Positions 1 through 5,462 of a DNA stretch of 7,150 nt are shown piece after piece. Numbering within the stretch: the stretch's first letter is position 1; each line of letters opens with the position of its first letter. The notes under the pieces are model-generated. The model saw nothing but the letters and a program-made list of their open reading frames with translations, did no database searches and was not told the DNA's origin. A program made the translations under genes and the position numbers. This DNA is from Pseudomonadota bacterium. GTDB lineage: Bacteria > Pseudomonadota > Gammaproteobacteria > Xanthomonadales > Xanthomonadaceae. The stretch is taken from the NCBI GenBank assembly GCA_023423605.1, contig JAFAFF010000327.1, positions 1-7,150 on the forward strand. Direction: 5' to 3'.

Positions 1-1170
1 CGCGTTGGCCTGGAAATTGCGCTGCGCCACGATCATGTTCACCAGCTGTTCGGTGAGGTCCACGGTGGATGATTCCAGTGCGCCGGCCTGGATGCTGCCC
101 AGGTCCGACGAATCCGGCGATGCGGTACGTGCGGCGCCGGAGGCGAAGCTTTCCACCCACATGTTGTTGCCGGTGGATTCCAGTCCCTGCGGATTGTTGA
201 AGTTGGTCAGCGCGACCTGGCCCAGCGCACGGTCGTCGCCATTGGAATAACGCGCGTACACCACGCCCTGTTCGGAAACGCTGATTTCATTGAGCTTGCC
301 GGCGGCGTAGCCGTCCTGCTGGAAATTGCGCAGCGCGAACTTCTCGCCGTACTGGGTGGAGCCGGTAACATCCAGGGTCAGGTCGAGCTGGCCGGCACCG
401 GTGGTGGGGGTGAAGGCATCCATCACGATCCTGCCATTGGCCGGCTGCTCCAGCGCACCGCTGGGGCTGAACGACAGCGTGGTCGGTTCGCCGACCTGCT
501 GGCCGTCCACGAAATTGTGCACCTGCCAGGTGTTTTCGACCTCGCCCTTGACGAAGTACGAGGTCTGCGTGTGGCTGACGCCCAGCGAATCGTAGACGGT
601 GACGCCGCCGCTGGACTGGCTGTAGCTGTTGGAATCGGCCGGATCGAACGGGGTCACGGTCGGCTGCTGTGCATTCGCCGGCAGGGTGAAGGCCAACTGC
701 ACGGTGCCGGTCTGCTTCGGCGGGCTGTCGGTGGTCAGCAGCTGCAGGTCGGTGAGTCGGCCGGCATCGAAGGTGGTGCCATCGGTATTGGGCGCGAACA
801 CCTGCAGGCGTGCACCCTGCGGATTGACCACGAAGCCCTGCGCATCGGTCTGGAAGTTGCCGGCGCGCGTATAGGTGCGCTGGCCGTTCATGTTCATGGT
901 GAAGAAACCTTCGCCGGAAATCGCCAGATCCAGGCCACGACCGGTCTGGGTGTTGTTGCCCTGGTTGAACTGCTGGGCGACGTTGGAAACGCGCACGCCT
1001 GAACCCACGGCATTGCGCGACAGGCCGTAGCTGGTGGCCGAGAACAGATCGGCGAACTCCGCGCGCGATTCCTTGAAGCCGGTGGTGTTGACGTTGGCGA
1101 CGTTGTTGGCGGTGACGCTCAGGTCGGTGTTGGCGGCGGTGATGCCGGACAGGGACACGTTGAAAGCCAT
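1..1170 (-). CDS. flgE: Flagellar hook protein FlgE (C-terminal end cut by window edge)
   Basis: FlgE is the subunit of the extracellular flagellar hook, the flexible joint between rod and filament. The start codon is at 1170, and 390 codons are open to the left edge with no stop. The N-terminus (MAFNVSLSGI, then ANNVANVNTTGFK at about residues 27-39) is the conserved rod/hook signature. GEGFF lies at residues 86-90. The last visible residues, LTEQLVNMIVAQRNFQANA, are the conserved C-terminal helix that packs against the N-terminus in the hook core. Family knowledge suggests only about 10-20 residues are missing, giving a total near 400-410. A GAGGA Shine-Dalgarno sequence precedes the ATG by about 7 bases. 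The gene starts 31 bases after flgD, so it is read as part of flgBCDE. FlgF and FlgG share the terminal motifs, but the length and position after flgD favour FlgE. Confidence 0.95.
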   Translation of the reverse strand, partial: MAFNVSLSGITAANTDLSVTANNVANVNTTGFKESRAEFADLFSATSYGLSRNAVGSGVRVSNVAQQFNQGNNTQTGRGLDLAISGEGFFTMNMNGQRTYTRAGNFQTDAQGFVVNPQGARLQVFAPNTDGTTFDAGRLTDLQLLTTDSPPKQTGTVQLAFTLPANAQQPTVTPFDPADSNSYSQSSGGVTVYDSLGVSHTQTSYFVKGEVENTWQVHNFVDGQQVGEPTTLSFSPSGALEQPANGRIVMDAFTPTTGAGQLDLTLDVTGSTQYGEKFALRNFQQDGYAAGKLNEISVSEQGVVYARYSNGDDRALGQVALTNFNNPQGLESTGNNMWVESFASGAARTASPDSSDLGSIQAGALESSTVDLTEQLVNMIVAQRNFQANA

Positions 1171-1201
1171 GCGGGATTCCTCGGGAAGTCGGGTGGGCGT
1201 G

Positions 1202-1885
1202 TCAGCTGATGCGCAGCACGTAGTCGATCGGGGCGGTACCCAGCCCCTTGAGGTTCAGGTACAGGCCGTCGGAACCGACGGTCACGCTTTCCACCGGCGC
1301 CTGCACATAGGTGGACAGCGTGGTGTTCGCGCCACTGGCATCGGTGTGGCTGGCGGCGATGGTGTAACTGCCGGCCGGCATGCGCTTGCCGTTGGCGTCG
1401 TTGCCGTCCCATTCGAAACGGGTCTCACCGGCGGCCTTCGCTTCCACGCTCAACTGCGCCACCTTGTTGCCGGTGGCGTCGGTGATGTCGACGGTGACGA
1501 TGCCCGCGCCGGGCGCAGCCACCGTGCCGCTCACGCTGCCGTCCTCGTCCAGTACCAGCTTTTCCGAGGGCACCAGCACTTCGTGGCCCACCAGCGCCGC
1601 GCCGCGCAGCACCTGGTCGCTGGCCATCGCGCTCTGGAAACCCTGTACGGTGGTGTTGAGGTCGGTGATGCCCTGCACCGTGGACATCTGCGCCATCTGC
1701 GCGACCATCTGCGTGTTGTCCATCGGCTTCAGCGGATCCTGGTGCTGCAGCTGTTCGGTCATCAGGCGCAGGAAATCAGCCTGGTCCAGCGTGTCCTTCT
1801 TCTTGGTGGCGCTGCTGTTCGGGGCGTTCAGGCCCAGCGCGGCATACACGTCCTGGCTGGTCTGGTTGTTGATCGTGGTGCTCAT
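1202..1885 (-). CDS. flgD: Flagellar hook assembly scaffold/cap protein FlgD
   Basis: FlgD caps the growing hook, promotes FlgE polymerisation outside the cell, and is then replaced by the hook-filament junction proteins. The protein has 227 residues, a normal length. A polar, poorly conserved N-terminus (1-30) is followed by the family hallmark at about residues 38-70, which includes FLRLMTEQLQHQDPLKPMDN and then QMVAQMAQMSTVQGI. The C-terminal half (about 100-225) is a beta-rich Ig/Tudor-like region containing FEWDGNDANGKRMPAGSYT at about 157-175, a typical FlgD segment. The ATG at 1885 has GAGG upstream at suitable spacing. The gene starts 22 bases after the flgC stop and ends 31 bases before flgE, which fits co-transcription. 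No truncation or frameshift is seen. Confidence 0.97.
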   Translation of the reverse strand: MSTTINNQTSQDVYAALGLNAPNSSATKKKDTLDQADFLRLMTEQLQHQDPLKPMDNTQMVAQMAQMSTVQGITDLNTTVQGFQSAMASDQVLRGAALVGHEVLVPSEKLVLDEDGSVSGTVAAPGAGIVTVDITDATGNKVAQLSVEAKAAGETRFEWDGNDANGKRMPAGSYTIAASHTDASGANTTLSTYVQAPVESVTVGSDGLYLNLKGLGTAPIDYVLRIS

Positions 1886-1907
1886 GTCATCGTCCTCGGC
1901 GGGCCGC

Positions 1908-2315
1908 TCAGCGGCCCATGGTCAGCGTGGCCAGGGCCAGTTCCTTGGCGGTGCCCAGCATCTCCACGCCCGCCTGGTAATTGCGCGAGGTGGAAATCAG
2001 GTTGACCATCTGCGCCACGGGGTCCACGTCGGCCTGGTAGATGTAGCCGTCGGCGTCGGCGAGCGGGTGGCCGGGCTCATAGCGCTTGATCGGGGCAGCA
2101 TCGCTCTGGCTGATTTCCTTCACCTGCACCGAAGTGATGTTCGGGTCGGTGCGGCTGGTAACCGCCTGGAAGACCGGCTCCAGCGGCTTGTAGACGGCTT
2201 CCGGGGAACCGGCCACCGAATCGGCATTGGCCAGGTTGGAGGCGATGGTGCTCATGCGCACCGATTGCGCCTGCAGCGCGGAACCGGCGATATCGAAGAT
2301 GGGAAGATTGCTCAT
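1908..2315 (-). CDS. flgC: Flagellar proximal rod protein FlgC
   Basis: FlgC forms part of the proximal rod that crosses the periplasm, with FlgB, FlgF and FliE. It has 135 residues, the usual size. The N-terminal helix carries IFDIAGSALQAQSVRM and ASNLANADSV (residues 6-33), the form of the rod signature typical of FlgC. The C-terminal part, DVDPVAQMVNLISTSRNYQA (96-115), then a helix to residue 135, is the matching C-terminal signature. The ATG lies only 3 bases after the flgB stop codon and has no strong Shine-Dalgarno of its own, so translational coupling to flgB is likely (inference). It is the second gene of the flgBCDE unit. Confidence 0.97.
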   Translation of the reverse strand: MSNLPIFDIAGSALQAQSVRMSTIASNLANADSVAGSPEAVYKPLEPVFQAVTSRTDPNITSVQVKEISQSDAAPIKRYEPGHPLADADGYIYQADVDPVAQMVNLISTSRNYQAGVEMLGTAKELALATLTMGR

Positions 2316-2318
2316 GCG

Positions 2319-2714
2319 TTACTGGCCTGTGATGGCGGTGAGCATGGAGCGCACCTTGGATTCGACGAAGCTCAACGACGCGCGGTATTCCAGCGCGGCG
2401 CGGCCATAGGCGGCGCGTTCGGCATCGGGATCGACGGTGTTGCCGTCAAGGTTCGGCTGCACCCCTTCGCGGGTGATCTGGAACGGGTTCAGGCTGTTGC
2501 CCAGCGCCACGTGTCCCTCGTTGCTGGTCGCCATCAGGCCGTTGCCGGTCTGCCCCTGAGCGCTGCGCAGCGCCGCGTCGAAGTCCAGGTCCTGGGCCTT
2601 GTAGCCGGGCGTGTCGGCGTTGCCGAGGTTGCTGGCGATCAGCTTCATGCGCTGCTCGCGCAACGGCATGGCCTGGGCATGGACACCCAGATAGGCGGAG
2701 ATGAGGTTGGGCAT
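2319..2714 (-). CDS. flgB: Flagellar proximal rod protein FlgB
   Basis: FlgB is a proximal rod subunit, among the first axial proteins assembled onto the MS-ring and export gate. I chose the ATG at 2714, giving 131 residues, a normal FlgB length. A GGGAG Shine-Dalgarno sits 7 bases upstream, and the start lies about 23 bases downstream of the predicted sigma-54 transcript start. The open frame continues upstream to a further ATG at 2891, but that extension would cross the promoter and two palindromic repeats and is not plausible. MKLIASNLGNADTPGYKAQD (residues 23-42) is the conserved rod motif. The C-terminal helix is ALEYRASLSFVESKVRSMLTAI. It is the first gene of flgBCDE. Confidence 0.97.
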   Translation of the reverse strand: MPNLISAYLGVHAQAMPLREQRMKLIASNLGNADTPGYKAQDLDFDAALRSAQGQTGNGLMATSNEGHVALGNSLNPFQITREGVQPNLDGNTVDPDAERAAYGRAALEYRASLSFVESKVRSMLTAITGQ

Positions 2715-2747
2715 GACGCACTCCCACGGGACGTTGCCGGGGGAGTC

Positions 2748-2764
2748 TGCAAGCGGCGTGCCAG
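2748..2764 (-). promoter_or_regulatory. Sigma-54 (-24/-12) promoter of flgBCDE
   Basis: Read on the minus strand, the sequence is CTGGCACGCCGCTTGCA. It matches the sigma-54 consensus (TGGCACG, 4 bases, TTGCA), with the invariant GG (2762-2761) and GC (2750-2749) separated by exactly 10 bases. The expected transcript start is near 2737, which leaves a leader of about 23 bases before the flgB ATG. The same 17 bases occur upstream of flgA. Sigma-54 promoters need an enhancer-binding activator; in this group of bacteria the usual flagellar one is FleQ-like, but no site for it was identified here. Confidence 0.93.
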
Positions 2765-2811
2765 AACCGCTGGCCATGCCGGCAACCGGGTACGCGCGGC
2801 AATGCCAGCCC

Positions 2812-2835
2812 GGTAGAGCGGGGCTCTGCCCCGCT
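2812..2835 (+). repeat. GTAG palindromic repeat (SMAG/REP-type), cheV-flgB gap, copy A1
   Basis: GGTAG is followed by a perfect hairpin: AGCGGGGC, loop TCT, GCCCCGCT (8 bp stem). The GTAG head followed by a GC-rich palindrome matches the SMAG elements known in Stenotrophomonas maltophilia, a REP-like non-coding family. It pairs with an oppositely oriented copy 15 bases to the right. The near-identical copy at 3919-3942 shares the downstream GCGCGG as well. Confidence 0.85.
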
Positions 2836-2850
2836 GCGCGGTAATGCTTC

Positions 2851-2873
2851 AGCCGGGCAGAGCCCGGCTCTAC
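2851..2873 (-). repeat. GTAG palindromic repeat (SMAG/REP-type), cheV-flgB gap, copy A2
   Basis: On the minus strand GTAG is followed by AGCCGGGC, loop TCT, GCCCGGCT, a perfect 8 bp stem. It is inverted relative to copy A1, giving an arrangement with the GTAG heads pointing outward. It begins 28 bases beyond the cheV stop codon, so it would lie in the 3' end of any cheV transcript and could act as an RNA hairpin there. No T-tract follows, so it is not a classical intrinsic terminator. The 28-base segment 2846-2873 is identical to 3885-3912 on the other side of cheV. Confidence 0.85.
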
Positions 2874-2900
2874 GCGTGATGCGCCCGGCAAATGACCCGA

Positions 2901-3842
2901 TCAGGCTGCTTCGGCGACCTTGCGCAGGCGATCCAGCACGAAATCGGCCAGTTCATGGGGCGAGTATTTCGCCACGAAGGCATTGGCGCCCACGCGTTCC
3001 ACCATGGCGTTGTTGAATACCCCGGACAGGGATGTGTGCAGCAGCACATACAGCCCTGCAAGGCCTGGGTGGCGCCGGATTTCCGTCGTCAGGGTATAGC
3101 CATCCATCGCCGGCATCTCGATATCGGAGATCACCATCGCATAGCGCTGGGCGGGGTCCTCGCCGGAGGCATGGATCTGCAGCAGGTGGTCCAGCGCCTG
3201 GCGACCATCGGACAACAGCGTCGCGGCGACGCCCAGCTGGTCCAGCACGCTGCGGATCTGCTGGCGGGCGACCCGTGAATCGTCCACCACCAGCACCTGC
3301 AGCGGCGGCGCGTCGGCGGGTAGTGCCATGGACGGATCCAGTACCGCTTCGCCGCGGACCTGCGCGATGTCGGCCAACACGCTTTCCACGTCGATCACCT
3401 GGATCAGCTCGCCCTGGAAGCGGGTGACGGCGGTGAGGTAGGTGGAGTTCGCGCCCAGTTCCGGCGGCGGATGAATGTCCTGCACCGCAATATTGACGAT
3501 GCGTTCCACGCCACTTACCAGGAACCCCTGGATGGAGCGGTTGAACTCGGTCACCACCAGGTAGCCTGGACCGGCGCCGTCGACATCGCGCTCCGGATGG
3601 CCAATGGCCACGCCCAGGTCCAGCACCGGCACCGAGCGCCCGCGCACATCGGCAACCCCGGAAAACTGGCTGGGCAGGCCGGGCACCTGAAACAGCGGCG
3701 GCAGGCGCAGCACTTCCTGCACCTTGAAGACGTTCACGCCAAAAAGCTGGCGTCCGCCCAGGCGGAACAGCAGCAGCGCCAGGCGGTTATGGCCGGCGAG
3801 CCGGGTGCGCTGGTCGATGCGGTTGAGCAGGTCATGTGACAT
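2901..3842 (-). CDS. cheV: Chemotaxis coupling protein CheV (CheW domain fused to receiver)
   Basis: CheV couples chemoreceptors to the kinase CheA through its CheW-like domain, and its receiver domain tunes this after phosphorylation. It is cytoplasmic. With the start at 3842 (MSHDLLNRIDQRTRL) it has 313 residues, the normal family size. The CheW-like part spans about residues 10-165 (NRLALLLFRL, GVADVRGRSVPVLDL). The receiver spans about 180-305, with acidic D187/D188 in VVDDSR, phospho-acceptor D240 in ISDIEMPAMDG, T270 and K292. An in-frame ATG at 3863 would add 7 residues. Neither start has a clear Shine-Dalgarno; I prefer 3842 because it gives the family's usual short N-terminus. The gene lies between flgA and flgB, as in Pseudomonas and Vibrio, but no cheR follows it here. 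GTAG repeat pairs flank both sides. I see no clear promoter for it. Confidence 0.95.
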   Translation of the reverse strand: MSHDLLNRIDQRTRLAGHNRLALLLFRLGGRQLFGVNVFKVQEVLRLPPLFQVPGLPSQFSGVADVRGRSVPVLDLGVAIGHPERDVDGAGPGYLVVTEFNRSIQGFLVSGVERIVNIAVQDIHPPPELGANSTYLTAVTRFQGELIQVIDVESVLADIAQVRGEAVLDPSMALPADAPPLQVLVVDDSRVARQQIRSVLDQLGVAATLLSDGRQALDHLLQIHASGEDPAQRYAMVISDIEMPAMDGYTLTTEIRRHPGLAGLYVLLHTSLSGVFNNAMVERVGANAFVAKYSPHELADFVLDRLRKVAEAA

Positions 3843-3889
3843 GGAGGGAATATCGGCGTCCATGAGGCGGACTTGAGGAGCGGGGCTTC

Positions 3890-3912
3890 AGCCGGGCAGA
3901 GCCCGGCTCTAC
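3890..3912 (-). repeat. GTAG palindromic repeat (SMAG/REP-type), cheV-flgA gap, copy B1
   Basis: It is identical to copy A2 and in the same orientation. The identity extends to 28 bases (3885-3912 equals 2846-2873). On the minus strand GTAG is followed by the AGCCGGGC / GCCCGGCT stem with loop TCT. It lies about 48 bases upstream of the cheV start at 3842, within the region where a cheV promoter would be expected. Confidence 0.85.
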
Positions 3913-3918
3913 TGGATG

Positions 3919-3942
3919 GGTAGAGCGGGGCTCTGCCACGCT
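3919..3942 (+). repeat. GTAG palindromic repeat (SMAG/REP-type), cheV-flgA gap, copy B2
   Basis: GGTAG is followed by AGCGGGGC, loop TCT, GCCACGCT. It is the same variant as copy A1 except for one change, A instead of C at 3938, which breaks one stem pair. The GTAG heads of B1 and B2 face each other across a 7-base spacer (TGGATGG), the opposite arrangement to the A pair. It lies about 62 bases upstream of the -24 element of the flgA promoter. Confidence 0.82.
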
Positions 3943-4002
3943 GCGCGGCAAGCCCAGCCGTGCAGAGGCCGGTTGGACGCAGGGCTGCGTGATACCCGGC
4001 AA

Positions 4003-4019
4003 CTGGCACGCCGCTTGCA
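4003..4019 (+). promoter_or_regulatory. Sigma-54 (-24/-12) promoter of flgA
   Basis: The sequence CTGGCACGCCGCTTGCA carries GG (4005-4006) and GC (4017-4018) at the required 10-base spacing and fits the sigma-54 consensus fully. The predicted transcript start is near 4030, leaving a leader of about 24 bases before the flgA ATG. The 17 bases are identical to the flgB promoter on the other strand at 2748-2764. A second -24-like half site, CTGGCACG, follows at 4020-4027, but the matching -12 position there reads GT instead of GC. Confidence 0.93.
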
Positions 4020-4053
4020 CTGGCACGGTATCCGTCTCTTCAAAGGGTGTGCC

Positions 4054-4716
4054 ATGCCGTCAACCAGGAATGCATGCTGGCTGCTGTTGGCCCTGCTGCT
4101 GCCTGCCATGGCCGCCGTCGCGTCGTCGTGGCAGCCGGTGGACAGCATCCGTGCCGCGGCGCTGTCCACCCTGGGCGACGGCGCGCAGGGCGAAGCCATG
4201 GTGGCCGATGCGCTGCGCCTGCCGGCCTGCGCGCAACCACTGCTGGCGCAGCCCACAGCGAATACCACCGTGGAAGTAAGCTGCCCGGATGCCGGCGGCT
4301 GGCGCCTGTTCGTGCCGGTGAAAGTGCGTCGGGAGCAGACCGTACTGGTGCTGGTGCGCGGAATCGCCGCTGGAGAAACCCTGGCGGCGGCCGATATCTC
4401 CACCGCACAACGTGATGCGGCGCGGATTGCCGGTGCGGTACTGGCCGACCCGGCCGCCGCGGTCGGCCGGGTTGCCCGCCGCCCGCTGCAGGCGGGCAGC
4501 CTGCTGTCGGCCTCGGACCTGGTCGCGCAGCGGTTGATCCGCCGTGGCGACAGCGTGGCGCTGGTGTCGCGGCGCGGCGCGGTGGAGGTGCGTGTTGCCG
4601 GCAAGGCGTTGGGCGATGCGGGCGAAAACGATCGGCTGTCGGTTGAGAACCTGTCCACCCGCAAGGTGGTGCAGGGCACCGTGTCCAGCAATGGTGACGT
4701 TTTCGTGACGCGCTGA
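4054..4716 (+). CDS. flgA: Flagellar P-ring assembly chaperone FlgA
   Basis: FlgA is a periplasmic chaperone that helps FlgI assemble into the P-ring around the rod. I chose the ATG at 4054 (220 residues) because AAAGGG sits just upstream and the sigma-54 promoter ends 34 bases before it. An upstream in-frame ATG at 3916 would run back through the promoter and a GTAG repeat. A Sec signal peptide is visible: a short charged N-terminus, hydrophobic CWLLLALLLPAMA at about 8-20, and a likely cleavage site after AVA at residue 23. C59 and C77 (LPACAQP and EVSCPDAGGW) are candidates for the disulfide known in FlgA. The C-terminal part, from about 95, is an SAF/beta-clip region with GIAAGETLAAADI at about 103-115. 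flgM follows after 75 bases. Confidence 0.94.
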   Translation: MPSTRNACWLLLALLLPAMAAVASSWQPVDSIRAAALSTLGDGAQGEAMVADALRLPACAQPLLAQPTANTTVEVSCPDAGGWRLFVPVKVRREQTVLVLVRGIAAGETLAAADISTAQRDAARIAGAVLADPAAAVGRVARRPLQAGSLLSASDLVAQRLIRRGDSVALVSRRGAVEVRVAGKALGDAGENDRLSVENLSTRKVVQGTVSSNGDVFVTR

Positions 4717-4734
4717 TGAAATGAAGAAGATCCC

Positions 4735-4761
4735 TAAAGATCGCGGTCTGGCGGCCGTTAT
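4735..4761 (+). promoter_or_regulatory. Sigma-28 (FliA) promoter of flgM-flgN
   Basis: TAAAGATC at 4735-4742, an 11-base spacer, and GCCGTTAT at 4754-4761 match the flagellar sigma-28 pattern (TAAA(G) near -35, 11 bases, GCCGATAA near -10). The spacer length is exact and the -10 element differs at only two positions. The predicted transcript start is near 4768, about 24 bases before the flgM ATG. Together with read-through from the flgA sigma-54 promoter, this would give flgM both early and late expression, as known in other flagellar systems. Confidence 0.88.
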
Positions 4762-4791
4762 CCTTCGTGTACGGCAACCTCAGGAGCTCCC

Positions 4792-5094
4792 ATGAGCCAA
4801 AAAATCGACGGTACGTTCCACGCGGCGCAGACCTTGCGCAGCATCGGGACGGCCCCCAAGGCTGGCGTCAGCGCGGATGCGCCGGCGCGTGCGGTGGATG
4901 CCACCGACAGCCTCAAGCTGACCGGCGAAGCCACCAATCTGCAGGCCATCGAGCGCGGCCTTTCCAATGCGTCGGCCATCGATGCCGGCCGCGTGCAGGC
5001 CGTGCGCGAGTCGTTGCAGAACGGCAGCTACCGCATCGATCCGGAAGCGATCGCTTCGCGCATGCTCGACCTGGACCGCCAGCTGCTGGCATGA
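4792..5094 (+). CDS. flgM: Anti-sigma-28 factor FlgM
   Basis: FlgM binds FliA (sigma-28) in the cytoplasm and blocks late flagellar transcription until the hook-basal body is complete. It is then exported through the flagellar apparatus. The protein has 100 residues, the usual size, with a polar, low-complexity N-terminal half, as expected for a largely disordered protein. The C-terminal sigma-binding region fits the family: SLKLTGEATNL at 40-50, then DAGRVQAVRESLQNGSYRID at 64-83 and a final helix AIASRMLDLDRQLLA. An AGGAG Shine-Dalgarno at 4782-4786 is 5 bases from the ATG. Its stop codon overlaps the flgN start (ATGA). Confidence 0.94.
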   Translation: MSQKIDGTFHAAQTLRSIGTAPKAGVSADAPARAVDATDSLKLTGEATNLQAIERGLSNASAIDAGRVQAVRESLQNGSYRIDPEAIASRMLDLDRQLLA

Positions 5095-5426
5095 GTGCTT
5101 CCATGAGCCCTCTGCAGCAGTTGAGCGATGCCCTGGACGCCGAGCGCGATGCGCTGATCGGCCACGATGTACAGGCGTTGATCCGTGCCACCAGTGCCAA
5201 GCTGGAGGCATTGCGCATGCTCGATGGCGCGCCGCCTTACGGGCAGTTCGATCAGCTGCAGGAACTGGCTGAACGCAACCGCGCCAACGGCGTGCTGTTG
5301 TCGCGGCGACGCCGCGAGGTCAACTGGACCCTGCGCCAGCTGGGCCGCAGCGAGGATGCGCCGTCCTACGATGCCAAGGGTCAGTCGCAGCAGGTCAAGG
5401 CGAACCGGCCGCTTGCCGTTGCCTGA
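5091..5426 (+). CDS. flgN: Flagellar export chaperone FlgN
   Basis: FlgN is a cytoplasmic chaperone that escorts the hook-filament junction proteins FlgK and FlgL to the export gate. The call rests on position directly after flgM plus the look of the protein: 111 residues, almost entirely helical, with a leucine-rich N-terminal helix (SPLQQLSDALDAERDALIG), then KLEALRMLD, and a second long helix (QFDQLQELAERNRANGVLLS) before RRREVNWTLRQLG. That pattern is typical of the FlgN family. It is rather short for the family (often near 140). The ATG at 5091 overlaps the flgM stop by ATGA, which suggests translational coupling. An ATG at 5103 is an alternative start. Neither has a good Shine-Dalgarno. 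It probably shares the sigma-28 transcript with flgM. Confidence 0.88.
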   Translation: MSASMSPLQQLSDALDAERDALIGHDVQALIRATSAKLEALRMLDGAPPYGQFDQLQELAERNRANGVLLSRRRREVNWTLRQLGRSEDAPSYDAKGQSQQVKANRPLAVA

Positions 5427-5441
5427 GGTTGGCGTGGGGTT

Positions 5442-5462
5442 GTGACGACCAACGGTCGTCAC
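5442..5462. repeat. Perfect 9-bp hairpin downstream of flgN
   Basis: GTGACGACC, loop AAC, GGTCGTCAC form a perfect 9 bp stem 15 bases after the flgN stop codon. No T-tract follows, so it does not meet the usual pattern of an intrinsic terminator. It may still stabilise or end the flgMN transcript, or it may be another REP-like palindrome. The arm sequence resembles the GGTCGGCACC units that follow it. Confidence 0.7.

Noticed and set aside
1034..2005. Plus-strand open frame of 323 codons over flgE/flgD
   Set aside because: It is an antisense shadow of flgE and flgD with no recognisable domain; the minus-strand genes explain the region.
1908..2315. FlgC lacking the usual NTPGY rod motif
   Set aside because: ASNLANADSV is the normal form of this motif in FlgC proteins, so this is not a defect.
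1380..2816. Long plus-strand open frame (478 codons) antisense to flgD, flgC and flgB
   Set aside because: It runs opposite to three well-recognised flagellar genes, has no ribosome binding site and has arginine/histidine/valine-rich composition typical of antisense frames in GC-rich DNA.
2812..2873. Intrinsic (Rho-independent) terminator after cheV
   Set aside because: The hairpins are strong but no run of T follows on the minus strand; they are better explained as GTAG repeats, though they may still affect the transcript end.
2319..2891. Longer flgB starting at 2891
   Set aside because: The 59 extra residues would be encoded by the sigma-54 promoter and two palindromic repeats; the start at 2714 has a good Shine-Dalgarno and gives the normal FlgB length.
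3916..4053. N-terminal extension of FlgA from an upstream ATG
   Set aside because: It would translate a GTAG repeat and the sigma-54 promoter and would hide the signal peptide that begins at 4054.
4767..5090. N-terminal extension of FlgN overlapping flgM in another frame
   Set aside because: The overlapping frame is a shadow of flgM; the ATGA overlap at 5091 is a normal coupled start.
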